A DNA stretch of 15,415 bases from a bacterium (GTDB taxonomy: Bacteria; Actinomycetota; Actinomycetes; Actinomycetales; Actinomycetaceae), in contig JAUNRP010000011.1 of NCBI GenBank assembly GCA_030544165.1, forward strand, positions 1 to 15,415, written 5' to 3'. This document shows, piece after piece, positions 1 to 6,049 of the stretch (position 1 is the stretch's first letter; each line of letters begins with the position of its first letter). The notes below the pieces were generated by a model. That model made no database searches, was not told the origin of the DNA, and saw nothing but the letters and a program-made list of their open reading frames with translations. Position numbers and translations under genes: made by a program.

Positions 1-360
1 GGCGGTTGGCTGCTCGTGGGGCTCGGCGGTTGGGTCATCGGTGGGCTGGGGGGTGGTAGCGGGGGTCGGCTCCATCGTGGGCTCCACGGTGGGCTCTGGG
101 GTGGGCTCGCTGGTGGGCGCAACCGCGGGTTCGGGGGTGGGCGCTTCCGGGGTCTCGGTCACAGGCTCGTCCGAGGGCACTGGGACGGCTTCATCCGAGG
201 GCGCGACGAGAGGTGAGTCGAGGCGGGTGGCCGCGGGCTGGGAGGGCTCCGTCGTCGGGTCAGAGGGTGGGGCGGACGCGAGCGCTGGGGCGCCCCCGGC
301 AAGGAGCGAGAAGGCGACGCCGAGGGCGCTGAGGCCGGACAGGATTCGGTGACGTGGCAT
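1..360 (-). CDS. Secreted Pro/Thr/Glu-rich protein, N-terminal part (runs off left edge)
   Basis: The minus strand is open for 120 codons from an ATG at 360-358 to the window edge, with no stop. The first 30 residues form a signal peptide: basic start (MPRHR), hydrophobic core, and an A-L-A/A-S-A cleavage region near residues 26-30. The rest of the visible part is a low-complexity spacer of Pro, Thr, Glu, Ala and Val with repeated x-x-E-P-T units (TSEPTPEPTVEPTMEPTP, residues 83-100). Such a linker usually carries an enzymatic or adhesive domain away from the membrane or through the wall, but that domain lies outside the window. An AGGA ribosome site sits about six bases before the ATG. The gene follows the SLH gene in the same direction, separated by a strong terminator, so it is probably its own unit. 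The function is unknown from what is visible. Confidence 0.8.
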   Translation of the reverse strand, partial: MPRHRILSGLSALGVAFSLLAGGAPALASAPPSDPTTEPSQPAATRLDSPLVAPSDEAVPVPSDEPVTETPEAPTPEPAVAPTSEPTPEPTVEPTMEPTPATTPQPTDDPTAEPHEQPTA

Positions 361-390
361 GCGTGTCCTGGAGTTCGGCGAGGGCCGGGT

Positions 391-413
391 GATCGCCATC
401 AGGATGGCAGATC
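391..413. promoter_or_regulatory. Inverted repeat in the leader/promoter of the secreted-protein gene
   Basis: GATC-GCCATC-AG-GATGGC-A-GATC is an inverted repeat with 10-bp arms, a two-base centre and one bulged A. It lies about 30-53 bases upstream of the ATG at 360. It could be an operator or a short mRNA hairpin. I found no convincing -35/-10 pair to place it relative to the transcript start. Confidence 0.35.
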
Positions 414-462
414 GCGGTGGCGGGGTGGTCAGCCCTGGGGTGGAGATTCCCGCCGGGGCCAC

Positions 463-495
463 GAGGGCCCGGACACCACACGCGTCCGGGCCCTC
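463..495 (-). terminator. Hairpin terminator behind the SLH/lysozyme-like gene
   Basis: A perfect 12-bp stem (GAGGGCCCGGAC at 463-474, GTCCGGGCCCTC at 484-495) with a 9-base loop begins 13 bases after the stop codon of the minus-strand gene ending at 509. There is no T-run behind it, as is common for terminators in high-GC actinomycetes. It separates the SLH gene from the next minus-strand gene starting at 360. Confidence 0.7.
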
Positions 496-508
496 CGTAG
501 CCGGTAGG

Positions 509-2065
509 TCAGTACCAGCCCCGGGTCTGGGAGCTGTTCCACGCGGCGCAGGCGCTTCCGTAGCGCTCCTGGATGTAGTCGATGCCCCAGGCGATCTGGG
601 TCTGCGGATTGGTACGCCAGTCGGCGCCGTGCGTGGACATCTTGGAGCCCGGAAGGGCCTGCGGGATGCCGTAGGCGCTCGAGCGCGGATTCGCGGCCAG
701 ATGGTTCCAGCGTGACTCGCGCTGCCACAGGCTGTGGAGGCAGGTCCACTGGTTGCCCGTCCAGCCATGGTCCGCCGCCATCGCCTGGCCGATCTCCACG
801 TTGGTTCCGCTGTAGATCCTCTGGCCGAGCCGGGCTCCCCCATCGGCCGTCCAGACGATCCTTCCCCCCTGGAACTGCTGATCGCACTGGGAGGCAGAAC
901 AACTCTCCGGGCCCACGGGGTAGCCGAGCGCGCCACCCTCTGATCCCTGACCGCGCCAGAAGTGGGCGATCGCCGAGTTGCGATCGATCCCGTGTGCGCC
1001 GCTGGACGGCGACCAGTAGATATCGCCACCCTGGAAGGACTGTACGCAGCCGCCGGCCGCGAGCCCACAGTTCTCGGGCCGGGTGGGGTAGCGGAACGTG
1101 GAGTTCCAGCGTCCCGCCTCATTCCACCGGTTTCCGATCGCCCCCTGGACGAACTGGGGCGCGGCTCCCGGGCCGGAGGAGTAGGCCAGCCCACGGTCCA
1201 GGACCTGGAAGCACCCGCCGTGGGGCAGGGCGCCACAGACAAGGTTGTTGGCGGGAGCGATCGCGGACACATTGGGAGTGAACCGCTCGTTGAAGCGGTA
1301 GAGGAAGGCGGCCATCTCCGCGCGCGTCACGGGCTGCAGCGGCCGGAAGGTTCCGTCATCCCAGCCCTGGCTGATTCCCGTGGATGCGAGCCAGGAGATC
1401 TGGCGGTAGAACGCCTGCCCGGGCGAGACGTCCCGGAACGCCGATTGGGCGGGCGCGCTGAAGGCCGGTGAGCCCGCGAGGCGGTAGAGGAACGCCGCCA
1501 TCTGATCGCGGTTCACGGCACCCAGGGGGCCGAAGCTGCCGTCCGGCCATCCACGGGTGATCCCCGTGGCCGAGAGCCAGGTGATCTCCGGGTAGAAGAC
1601 GGTCTGCCCGGGGATCACATCGTGGAAGACCGAGAGCGAGGCGTGGGATCCCCACTGGGGAGATCCGGCGAAGCGGTGGAGGAACGCGGCCATCGCATCG
1701 CGGAGCACCGGCTCGTTGGGCCGGAACGTCCCATCGCTCCAGCCGCGGGTGATGCCCGAGTTGGAGAGCCAGGCGATCTCGTTGGCGAACGTGCGGCCCT
1801 CCGGAACGTCCACGAACGGACCCGCCGTGGGGAGTACGTGTGCCACGGAGGTGGCGGGCGCCGGGGCGGATGCCGGAACGGAGGCTGCCGGGGAGATCGC
1901 TGCCGGGGCAGCCGCCGCAGCGGGAACCTCGAGCGGCACCGTGACCACCCCGGAGGGAACTGTTTCCGAGACCGCCTGCGCGGGGACCGAACCGAAGACC
2001 ACCGCTGCCATCAGGCCACTCGCCGCGAGTCCGGAGAGGGCCCGGCGCGCACTACGTACGAACAT
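509..2065 (-). CDS. Secreted SLH-LGFP protein with C-terminal lytic transglycosylase-like domain
   Basis: A 518-residue exported protein. The order is: signal peptide 1-31 (A-Q-A cleavage site); Ala/Pro linker to about 80; three S-layer-homology domains at about 84-130, 147-195 and 210-257 (each F-x-D-V ... I-x-W-L-x-x-x-G-I-T/S-x-G-W-x-D-G-x-F; the third keeps TRAEM); LGFP-like repeats at about 275-415 (ALGYPVGPE and Q-x-F-Q-G-G motifs); and a lysozyme/SLT-like domain at about 421-518 with W-Q-R-E-S-x-W-N, so Glu450 is the likely catalytic acid, followed by AYGIPQALPG. Expected role: a surface enzyme held to the wall by SLH/LGFP modules that cuts or remodels peptidoglycan. The open frame extends 80 codons further upstream, but the ATG at 2065 has a TAGGAG site and begins a clean signal peptide, while the upstream residues look non-coding. 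Each domain call is motif-based; wall attachment and activity are inferred. Confidence 0.88.
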   Translation of the reverse strand: MFVRSARRALSGLAASGLMAAVVFGSVPAQAVSETVPSGVVTVPLEVPAAAAAPAAISPAASVPASAPAPATSVAHVLPTAGPFVDVPEGRTFANEIAWLSNSGITRGWSDGTFRPNEPVLRDAMAAFLHRFAGSPQWGSHASLSVFHDVIPGQTVFYPEITWLSATGITRGWPDGSFGPLGAVNRDQMAAFLYRLAGSPAFSAPAQSAFRDVSPGQAFYRQISWLASTGISQGWDDGTFRPLQPVTRAEMAAFLYRFNERFTPNVSAIAPANNLVCGALPHGGCFQVLDRGLAYSSGPGAAPQFVQGAIGNRWNEAGRWNSTFRYPTRPENCGLAAGGCVQSFQGGDIYWSPSSGAHGIDRNSAIAHFWRGQGSEGGALGYPVGPESCSASQCDQQFQGGRIVWTADGGARLGQRIYSGTNVEIGQAMAADHGWTGNQWTCLHSLWQRESRWNHLAANPRSSAYGIPQALPGSKMSTHGADWRTNPQTQIAWGIDYIQERYGSACAAWNSSQTRGWY

Positions 2066-2080
2066 AGAACTCCTACGTAC
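2052..2080. repeat. 8-bp direct repeat flanking the SLH gene start
   Basis: CTACGTAC occurs at 2052-2059 and again at 2073-2080, 21 bases (two helical turns) apart. Each copy contains the palindrome TACGTA, so the two can also pair in mRNA as a 6-bp stem that loops out the ribosome site and ATG. The left copy lies in codons 3-5 and the right copy just ahead of the ribosome site. A translational or transcriptional role is possible but unproven. Confidence 0.35.
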
Positions 2081-2092
2081 CTGGCGATGTAG

Positions 2093-2154
2093 CGGGAGTC
2101 GCACGCCCCGGGGGGCGTGGGGGGAGTGGGCAACCTGCGCCCGGGACTCCCGGG
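2093..2154 (-). promoter_or_regulatory. Structured 5' leader of the SLH gene with competing hairpins
   Basis: Three elements can pair. First, an 18-base palindrome at 2102-2119 (CACGCCCC, two-base centre, GGGGCGTG). Second, a 15-base palindrome at 2140-2154 (CCCGGGA-C-TCCCGGG). Third, a long-range 8-bp match between 2093-2100 (CGGGAGTC) and 2145-2152 (GACTCCCG), which encloses the first hairpin and uses bases of the second. The second and third pairings cannot coexist, so the leader could switch between two folds just upstream of the ribosome site. I could not match it to a riboswitch family I know, including the c-di-AMP (ydaO) class often found before actinobacterial wall hydrolases. Confidence 0.4.
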
Positions 2155-2186
2155 GGCCCAGGAGGTTGGGCCCTCTCGCCAGGGTG

Positions 2187-2201
2187 GGCCAACAGTTGGC
2201 C
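2187..2201. promoter_or_regulatory. 15-bp palindrome, candidate operator for the SLH gene
   Basis: GGCCAAC-A-GTTGGCC is a perfect dyad about 122 bases upstream of the SLH gene start. On the minus strand it lies just downstream of a weak -10-like TACCAT. The size and symmetry suit a homodimeric repressor, but no regulator is identified. The whole divergent intergenic region runs from 2066 to 2406. Confidence 0.35.
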
Positions 2202-2335
2202 GACCGCCATGGTAAGAGGCGAAAAAGCACCCTGCCTATGGCTGACGCCTCAATGCGGCGAAGATCACGGAAAGGTCTCGCCCGCTCTCCGGGCGCGGCC
2301 GGCACGCCCCTGCCATCAGCGCAAACGCCCTCCCA

Positions 2336-2366
2336 TGACAGATGTCAGCGCGGATTCATGACATCT
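2336..2366. promoter_or_regulatory. Overlapping inverted repeats before the ABC/two-component operon
   Basis: Two dyads overlap: TGACA-GA-TGTCA at 2336-2347, and an 8-bp inverted repeat AGATGTCA (2340-2347) with TGACATCT (2359-2366) separated by 11 bases. The half-site centres of the larger dyad are 19 bp apart, about two helical turns. The site ends 40 bases before the operon's first ATG. A plausible ligand is the NarL/LuxR-type regulator encoded by the operon's fourth gene, which would make this an autoregulatory operator. That link is inferred from position and symmetry only. Confidence 0.45.
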
Positions 2367-2406
2367 CCCGCAGCCCCGCCCCACCGCCGCGCACGAGGCT
2401 GGAGCC

Positions 2407-3447
2407 ATGACATCGAGACCGTCCGCACCCGCGAGCGCAGGCCATCCGGCCGTGGAGCTCCGCGACCTCACCAAGACCTTCACGCCACGCGCTGCCAACC
2501 CCATCCGCGCCGTCGCGGGCATAGACCTCACGATCCGGCCTGGCGAGATCGTGGCCCTCCTCGGCCCCAACGGCGCGGGCAAGACCACCGCGATCGACAT
2601 GCTGCTGGGCCTCCAGGAGCCCACCTCCGGCAGCGCCCGCCTGTTCGGCGGCCCCCCACCAGACGCCATCAACGCCGGCCGCGTGGCCGCCGTGCTCCAG
2701 ACCGGCGGCCTCCTCCGGGACCTGCGCGTGCGCGAAACCGTCCAGCTCATCGCCTCCACCTTCCCCACACACATCCCGGTGGACGAGGCGATCGAGCGCG
2801 CCGGGATCGCCTACGCCGCCAAGCGACCCGTCTCCAAGCTCTCCGGCGGTGAGCAGCAGCGCCTCCGCTTCGCGCTCGCCCTCCTCCCGGACCCGGACCT
2901 CCTGGTGCTGGACGAGCCCACCGCCGGCCTCGACGTCACCGCCCGCCGCGCCTTCTGGGCCACCATGCGCGATGAGGCCGCGGGCGGCCGCACCATCCTG
3001 TTCGCCACCCACTACCTCGAGGAGGCGGAGCAGTTCGCGCAGCGCGTGGTGATGATGGCCGACGGGCGCGTGGTGGCGGACGGCCCCACCGCGGAGATCC
3101 GTGCCGTCACCGGCGTACGCCGCATCTCCGTCACCCTCTCCCCCGACGACGTGCCCTGGGCTTCCGCCCTCCCCGGCACCTCCCAGCACACCTCGGATCC
3201 GTCCACCGCGGGGGTGCGTCTGTCCCTCACCGCTGCGGACTCCGATGCCACCGCCCTCGCCCTCCTGGAGCGGGGCGGGAGCGCCCTCGAGATCGACTCG
3301 CCCTCGCTGGAGGACGCCTTCGTGGCGATCACGGGACGCACTGACGAGACCCAGCCACCCGCCGTCGTGAGTGAGGGACGCGCGGCGAGGGCCGGCGTCG
3401 AGGGGCAGACGCAACCACCCGCCGTCGGAAATGAGAAGGAGAACTGA
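2407..3447 (+). CDS. ABC transporter ATP-binding protein (drug/peptide exporter type)
   Basis: A 346-residue cytosolic ATPase that powers the ABC-2 permease encoded next. Visible motifs: Walker A GPNGAGKT (53-60), Q-loop Gln98, signature LSGGEQ (145-150), Walker B LLVLDE (165-170), D-loop AGLD (173-176) and switch His202 (ATHYLEEAEQ). The C-terminal 100 residues carry the small beta domain usual in exporter ATPases of the antibiotic/multidrug family, ending in a low-complexity tail. That tail holds an imperfect in-frame duplication (TQPPAV twice, 20 residues apart). The ATG is preceded by GAGG and GGAG. It is the first gene of a four-gene unit with a histidine kinase and regulator. In actinomycetes such sets commonly respond to or export antimicrobial or membrane-active compounds; the substrate cannot be read from sequence. 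Confidence 0.93.
   Translation: MTSRPSAPASAGHPAVELRDLTKTFTPRAANPIRAVAGIDLTIRPGEIVALLGPNGAGKTTAIDMLLGLQEPTSGSARLFGGPPPDAINAGRVAAVLQTGGLLRDLRVRETVQLIASTFPTHIPVDEAIERAGIAYAAKRPVSKLSGGEQQRLRFALALLPDPDLLVLDEPTAGLDVTARRAFWATMRDEAAGGRTILFATHYLEEAEQFAQRVVMMADGRVVADGPTAEIRAVTGVRRISVTLSPDDVPWASALPGTSQHTSDPSTAGVRLSLTAADSDATALALLERGGSALEIDSPSLEDAFVAITGRTDETQPPAVVSEGRAARAGVEGQTQPPAVGNEKEN
3349..3437 (+). repeat. In-frame 60-bp tandem duplication at the end of the ABC ATPase gene
   Basis: CCACCCGCCGTCG occurs at 3355-3367 and 3415-3427, exactly 60 bases apart, with weaker similarity on both sides (including TGAG at the same offset). The offset keeps the frame and lengthens the tail by 20 residues. Confidence 0.5.
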
Positions 3448-3448
3448 C

Positions 3449-4210
3449 GTGAACGCAACGTACCTACGGCTCGAATTCCTGCGCGTGCTGCGCGAGCCGG
3501 TGTCCCTGTTCTTCATCGTGGCGCTGCCGGCGTTCATGTACGTGATCTTTGGCGCCTCGCAGGAGTGGGGTGAGTTCCGGGTGGGGAACGGCAACGTCTC
3601 GATGTACACGATGATCGCGATGGCCGCGTACGGCGCGGTCACGGCCACCACGGGCGTGGGCGGCTCCGCCGGGGTGGAGCGGATGCAGGGGTGGGGCCGG
3701 CAGCTCGGGCTCACGCCGCTGCGCGACTGGCAGTACATGGCCGTGAAGGCCGCGGTGGCGATGGCGGTGGCGGCGCTTCCGGTGGTGGTGATCTTCGGGC
3801 TCGGATACTTCCTGGGCGCGGAGGCGGCGGGCTCCACGTGGGTGATCTCGATGCTGATCGTGTTCCTCGGCTCCGCGATGTTCGCGCTGTACGGGCTGCT
3901 GTTCGGGCTCGCGTTCAGGACGGAGGGGTCGGTGGGGGTGGCCTCGGCCTCGCTGGTGATCTTCGGGTTCCTCGGCAACGTGTTCATGCCGCTGAGCGGC
4001 ACCATGCTGGCGATCGCGAAGTTCACGCCGCTGTACGGGTACGCGGCGCTCGCGCGCTACCCGCTCACCGACGGCTACACGGTGGACCTCAACTCCGGCG
4101 AGCTCATTCCCGGGCCGCTCTGGCAATCCCTGACTAGCGTGGTGGTGTGGACCCTGATCTTCGGAGCGCTCGTGCTGCTGGTGGTGCGGCGCAGCCGCGG
4201 GCGGCAGTGA
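3449..4210 (+). CDS. ABC-2 type transporter permease
   Basis: A 253-residue inner-membrane protein with about six membrane spans: roughly FFIVALPAFMYVIFGA, MYTMIAMAAYGAV, AVAMAVAALPVVVIFGLGYF, WVISMLIVFLGSAMFALYGL, ASLVIFGFLGNVFMPLSG and the C-terminal VVVWTLIFGALVLLVV. The segment around GFLGNVFMPLSG resembles the conserved region of ABC-2 exporters. A longer reading from 3371 is possible, but the GTG at 3449 lies one base after the ATPase stop and has a strong AAGGAG site (3436-3441) at ideal spacing, so I chose it. It forms the transport channel with the ATPase. The stop overlaps the kinase start. Confidence 0.9.
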   Translation: MNATYLRLEFLRVLREPVSLFFIVALPAFMYVIFGASQEWGEFRVGNGNVSMYTMIAMAAYGAVTATTGVGGSAGVERMQGWGRQLGLTPLRDWQYMAVKAAVAMAVAALPVVVIFGLGYFLGAEAAGSTWVISMLIVFLGSAMFALYGLLFGLAFRTEGSVGVASASLVIFGFLGNVFMPLSGTMLAIAKFTPLYGYAALARYPLTDGYTVDLNSGELIPGPLWQSLTSVVVWTLIFGALVLLVVRRSRGRQ

Positions 4211-5334
4211 GCGCCGGGGGTTCGCCCACCCGCGCCGACTCGAACATCTCCCTCTTCATCGGCGTCATCTGGCTGGGCTTCCTCGCGTTCCCGCTGGTGG
4301 CGCTGTGGACGAGCGCCTCGCACACCGCCGTGAAGGTGGGCGGGACGGCCATGATCCTGGCGTTCGCGGCCGCCTACATCCTGCTCTTCCGCCGGAGCAC
4401 CTCGTGGGAGCACGTGTGGTCCCGCGTGGATTCGATCGTGCTGCGCTACCTCACGCTCATGCTCGCCCTCTCGATCGGGATCGGCTGGATCGTGGGCCTC
4501 GACGCCCTCGGCCTCACCTGCTACTTCATCGCCGGCTCCATGTTCGCCCTGCCGATGGCCTGGTCCTGGGCCGTGGCGCTCACGAGCTTCGCCGCCTCAC
4601 TCCTGATTCCCCTCGCGCTCGGCGAGCTGCGCGAGTGGGCCTTCATGGTGGGCATCAACGTGGCCATCGTCGCTGGCACCGGGATCGCCCGGTTCTACGC
4701 CTCCCGCGCGGAGGACTACCAGGCCATGCAGCGCCAGGAGGCCGTGGTGGGCGAACGCGAGCGCGTGGCCCGCGACGTCCACGATGTGCTCGGCCACTCC
4801 CTCACCGTGATTGCGCTGAAGACCGAGCTCGCCGAGCGGCTGCTGGACGTGGACGTGAAACGCGCTCGGGCCGAGCTGCTGGAGGCCAACGAGCTCGCCC
4901 GCTCCGCGATCGGCGAGGTGCGCGCCACCGTGGGCGGGCTGCGGGTGCGGCAGCTCGGGGAGGAGCTGGTCTCCGCCCGGGCGGCGCTGGAGGAGGCCGG
5001 GATCGTGGTTGAGGTGGTGGGTGATGTGGGCGAGGTGGATCCGCGCCACCGAATCCTCTTCGCGTGGGCGCTGCGCGAGGCCGTCACCAACGTGCTCCGG
5101 CACTCCGGTGCCCGGCGCGTGGTGGTCACCCTGGGCCCGGGCCGGATCTCCATCCTCGACGACGGCGCCGGGCTGGCCGGGCGCACCGAGGGTCACGGGC
5201 TGCGGGGGTTGCGTGAGCGGGTGGCGGAGGCCGGTGGCCGGCTCGTGATTTCCGACGGCGGAGCTCGCCGTGGGTCTGGTGCGTCCGGTTCCGGCGCGGC
5301 TGGGGCCGGAACCTATCTGGAGGTGACGATGTGA
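4207..5334 (+). CDS. Sensor histidine kinase, NarL/DesK (HisKA_3) family
   Basis: A 375-residue membrane kinase, counted from the GTG at 4207. Six hydrophobic spans cover about residues 15-163 with almost no extracellular loop, so the sensor is probably within the membrane, as in intramembrane-sensing kinases. The dimerisation/phosphorylation box is ERERVARDVHDVLGHSLT with His192 as the acceptor. The ATPase domain shows the N-box REAVTNVLRHS (Asn295), DDGAG (318-322) and GHGLRGL (329-335). A Gly/Ser/Ala-rich insert precedes the last strand. The GTG overlaps the permease stop (GTGA), implying translational coupling; the frame is also open 20 codons further upstream, inside the permease gene. 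Partner: the regulator encoded next. The likely stimulus is membrane or antibiotic stress, inferred from the linked exporter. Confidence 0.9.
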   Translation: MSAGGSPTRADSNISLFIGVIWLGFLAFPLVALWTSASHTAVKVGGTAMILAFAAAYILLFRRSTSWEHVWSRVDSIVLRYLTLMLALSIGIGWIVGLDALGLTCYFIAGSMFALPMAWSWAVALTSFAASLLIPLALGELREWAFMVGINVAIVAGTGIARFYASRAEDYQAMQRQEAVVGERERVARDVHDVLGHSLTVIALKTELAERLLDVDVKRARAELLEANELARSAIGEVRATVGGLRVRQLGEELVSARAALEEAGIVVEVVGDVGEVDPRHRILFAWALREAVTNVLRHSGARRVVVTLGPGRISILDDGAGLAGRTEGHGLRGLRERVAEAGGRLVISDGGARRGSGASGSGAAGAGTYLEVTM

Positions 5335-5936
5335 TCCGCGTACTCCTCGCCGACGACCAGGCCCTGGTCCGCGGCGCCCTCGCCTCGCTCTTGGGGCTCG
5401 AGCCGGACATCGAGGTGGTGGCCGAGGTGGGCTCCGGCTCTGAGGTGGTGGCCGCAGCCCGGGACTCCGGTGCGGAGGTGTGCCTCCTGGACATCGAGAT
5501 GCCGGGGATGGACGGGATCTCGGTGGCGGCAGCGGTTCGTTCGGAGTTGCCCGGGGTGCGGAGCCTGATCGTCACCACCTTTGGCAGGCCGGGATACCTG
5601 CGCCGGGCGCTCGACGCGGGAGCGAGCGGGTTCGTGGTGAAGGACACCCCGGCCCGCGAGCTTGCCGACGCGGTGCGGCGGGTGGCCGCCGGCCTCCGGG
5701 TGGTGGATCCGGCGTTGGCAGCGGAGTCGTTGCTCGATGGTGCGAGTCCTCTGACGGATCGGGAGCGGGAGGTACTGCGGGTGGCGCTGGCCGGGGGGAC
5801 GGTGGCCTCCATCGCCAAAGCCGTACACCTCTCGGAGGGGACGGTGCGCAACCACCTCTCCTCGGCCATCGGAAAGACGGGCGCGGAGACCCGGGCGGAG
5901 GCGGCACGGATCGCGGAGAACCGCGGCTGGCTGTGA
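5331..5936 (+). CDS. LuxR/NarL-family response regulator
   Basis: A 201-residue DNA-binding regulator. The receiver domain (1-120) has the acidic pair Asp8-Asp9, phospho-acceptor Asp54 (LLDIEMPGMDG), Thr83 and Lys104. The C-terminal LuxR helix-turn-helix spans about 141-195 (LTDREREVL ... SIAKAVHLSEGTVRNHLSSA). It starts at GTG 5331, overlapping the kinase stop by GTGA, with GGAGGTG (5319-5325) as ribosome site. It should be phosphorylated by the upstream kinase and control the operon. The dyad at 2336-2366 is the best candidate target in this window. The paired kinase and tight overlaps make the assignment secure; its targets are inferred. Confidence 0.94.
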   Translation: MIRVLLADDQALVRGALASLLGLEPDIEVVAEVGSGSEVVAAARDSGAEVCLLDIEMPGMDGISVAAAVRSELPGVRSLIVTTFGRPGYLRRALDAGASGFVVKDTPARELADAVRRVAAGLRVVDPALAAESLLDGASPLTDREREVLRVALAGGTVASIAKAVHLSEGTVRNHLSSAIGKTGAETRAEAARIAENRGWL

Positions 5937-5947
5937 GGAGCGCGAGT

Positions 5948-6039
5948 CTGCACGATCGCACCTAGACCGCCTGCAGAATAGCACTTAGATTGCCTGCACG
6001 ATGGCACTTAGAAGTCCTGCAAAGTAGCACTTAGTGGTA
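5948..6039 (+). repeat. Four 23-bp tandem repeats upstream of the DUF4143 ATPase gene
   Basis: Four contiguous 23-base units lie at 5948-5970, 5971-5993, 5994-6016 and 6017-6039. The consensus of the first 18 bases is CTGCAnnrTnGCACYTAG; 13 of 23 positions are identical in all four (CTGCA, T9, GCAC, TAG), and the last five bases vary. A lone CTGCA (6046-6050) overlaps the start codon, offset 29 rather than 23. Each unit contains TGC-N6-GCA. The last unit runs into the -10 box, so a protein bound to the array would sit where polymerase binds. It looks like an operator or iteron-type array, perhaps read by the ATPase itself or a partner. It is not CRISPR: there are no unique spacers and units are back to back. 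Confidence 0.85.
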
Positions 6040-6049
6040 CTCTACCTGC
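6038..6049 (+). promoter_or_regulatory. Extended -10 promoter for a leaderless ATPase transcript
   Basis: TACTCT (6038-6043) is preceded by TGG, giving an extended -10 TGnTAnnnT. Six bases separate it from the ATG at 6050, so transcription should begin at or next to the A of the start codon. No Shine-Dalgarno sequence is present. The -35 position falls inside repeats 3/4. Confidence 0.6.

Noticed and set aside
2066..2305. 80-residue N-terminal extension of the SLH protein
   Set aside because: It would bury the signal peptide and translate the GC-rich leader hairpins; the ATG at 2065 has its own ribosome site.
2093..2340. c-di-AMP (ydaO-yuaA) riboswitch before the SLH gene
   Set aside because: A fragment such as GCGTCAGCCATAGGCA loosely resembles part of the consensus, but the other conserved blocks are missing or out of order. 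Kept only as an unassigned structured leader.
2356..4026. 556-codon minus-strand open frame opposite the ABC genes
   Set aside because: Shadow of the ABC ATPase and permease; low-complexity translation and no ribosome site or domain.
5948..6039. CRISPR array
   Set aside because: Units are only 23 bp, directly adjacent and without unique spacers, there are no cas genes, and the array abuts a promoter.
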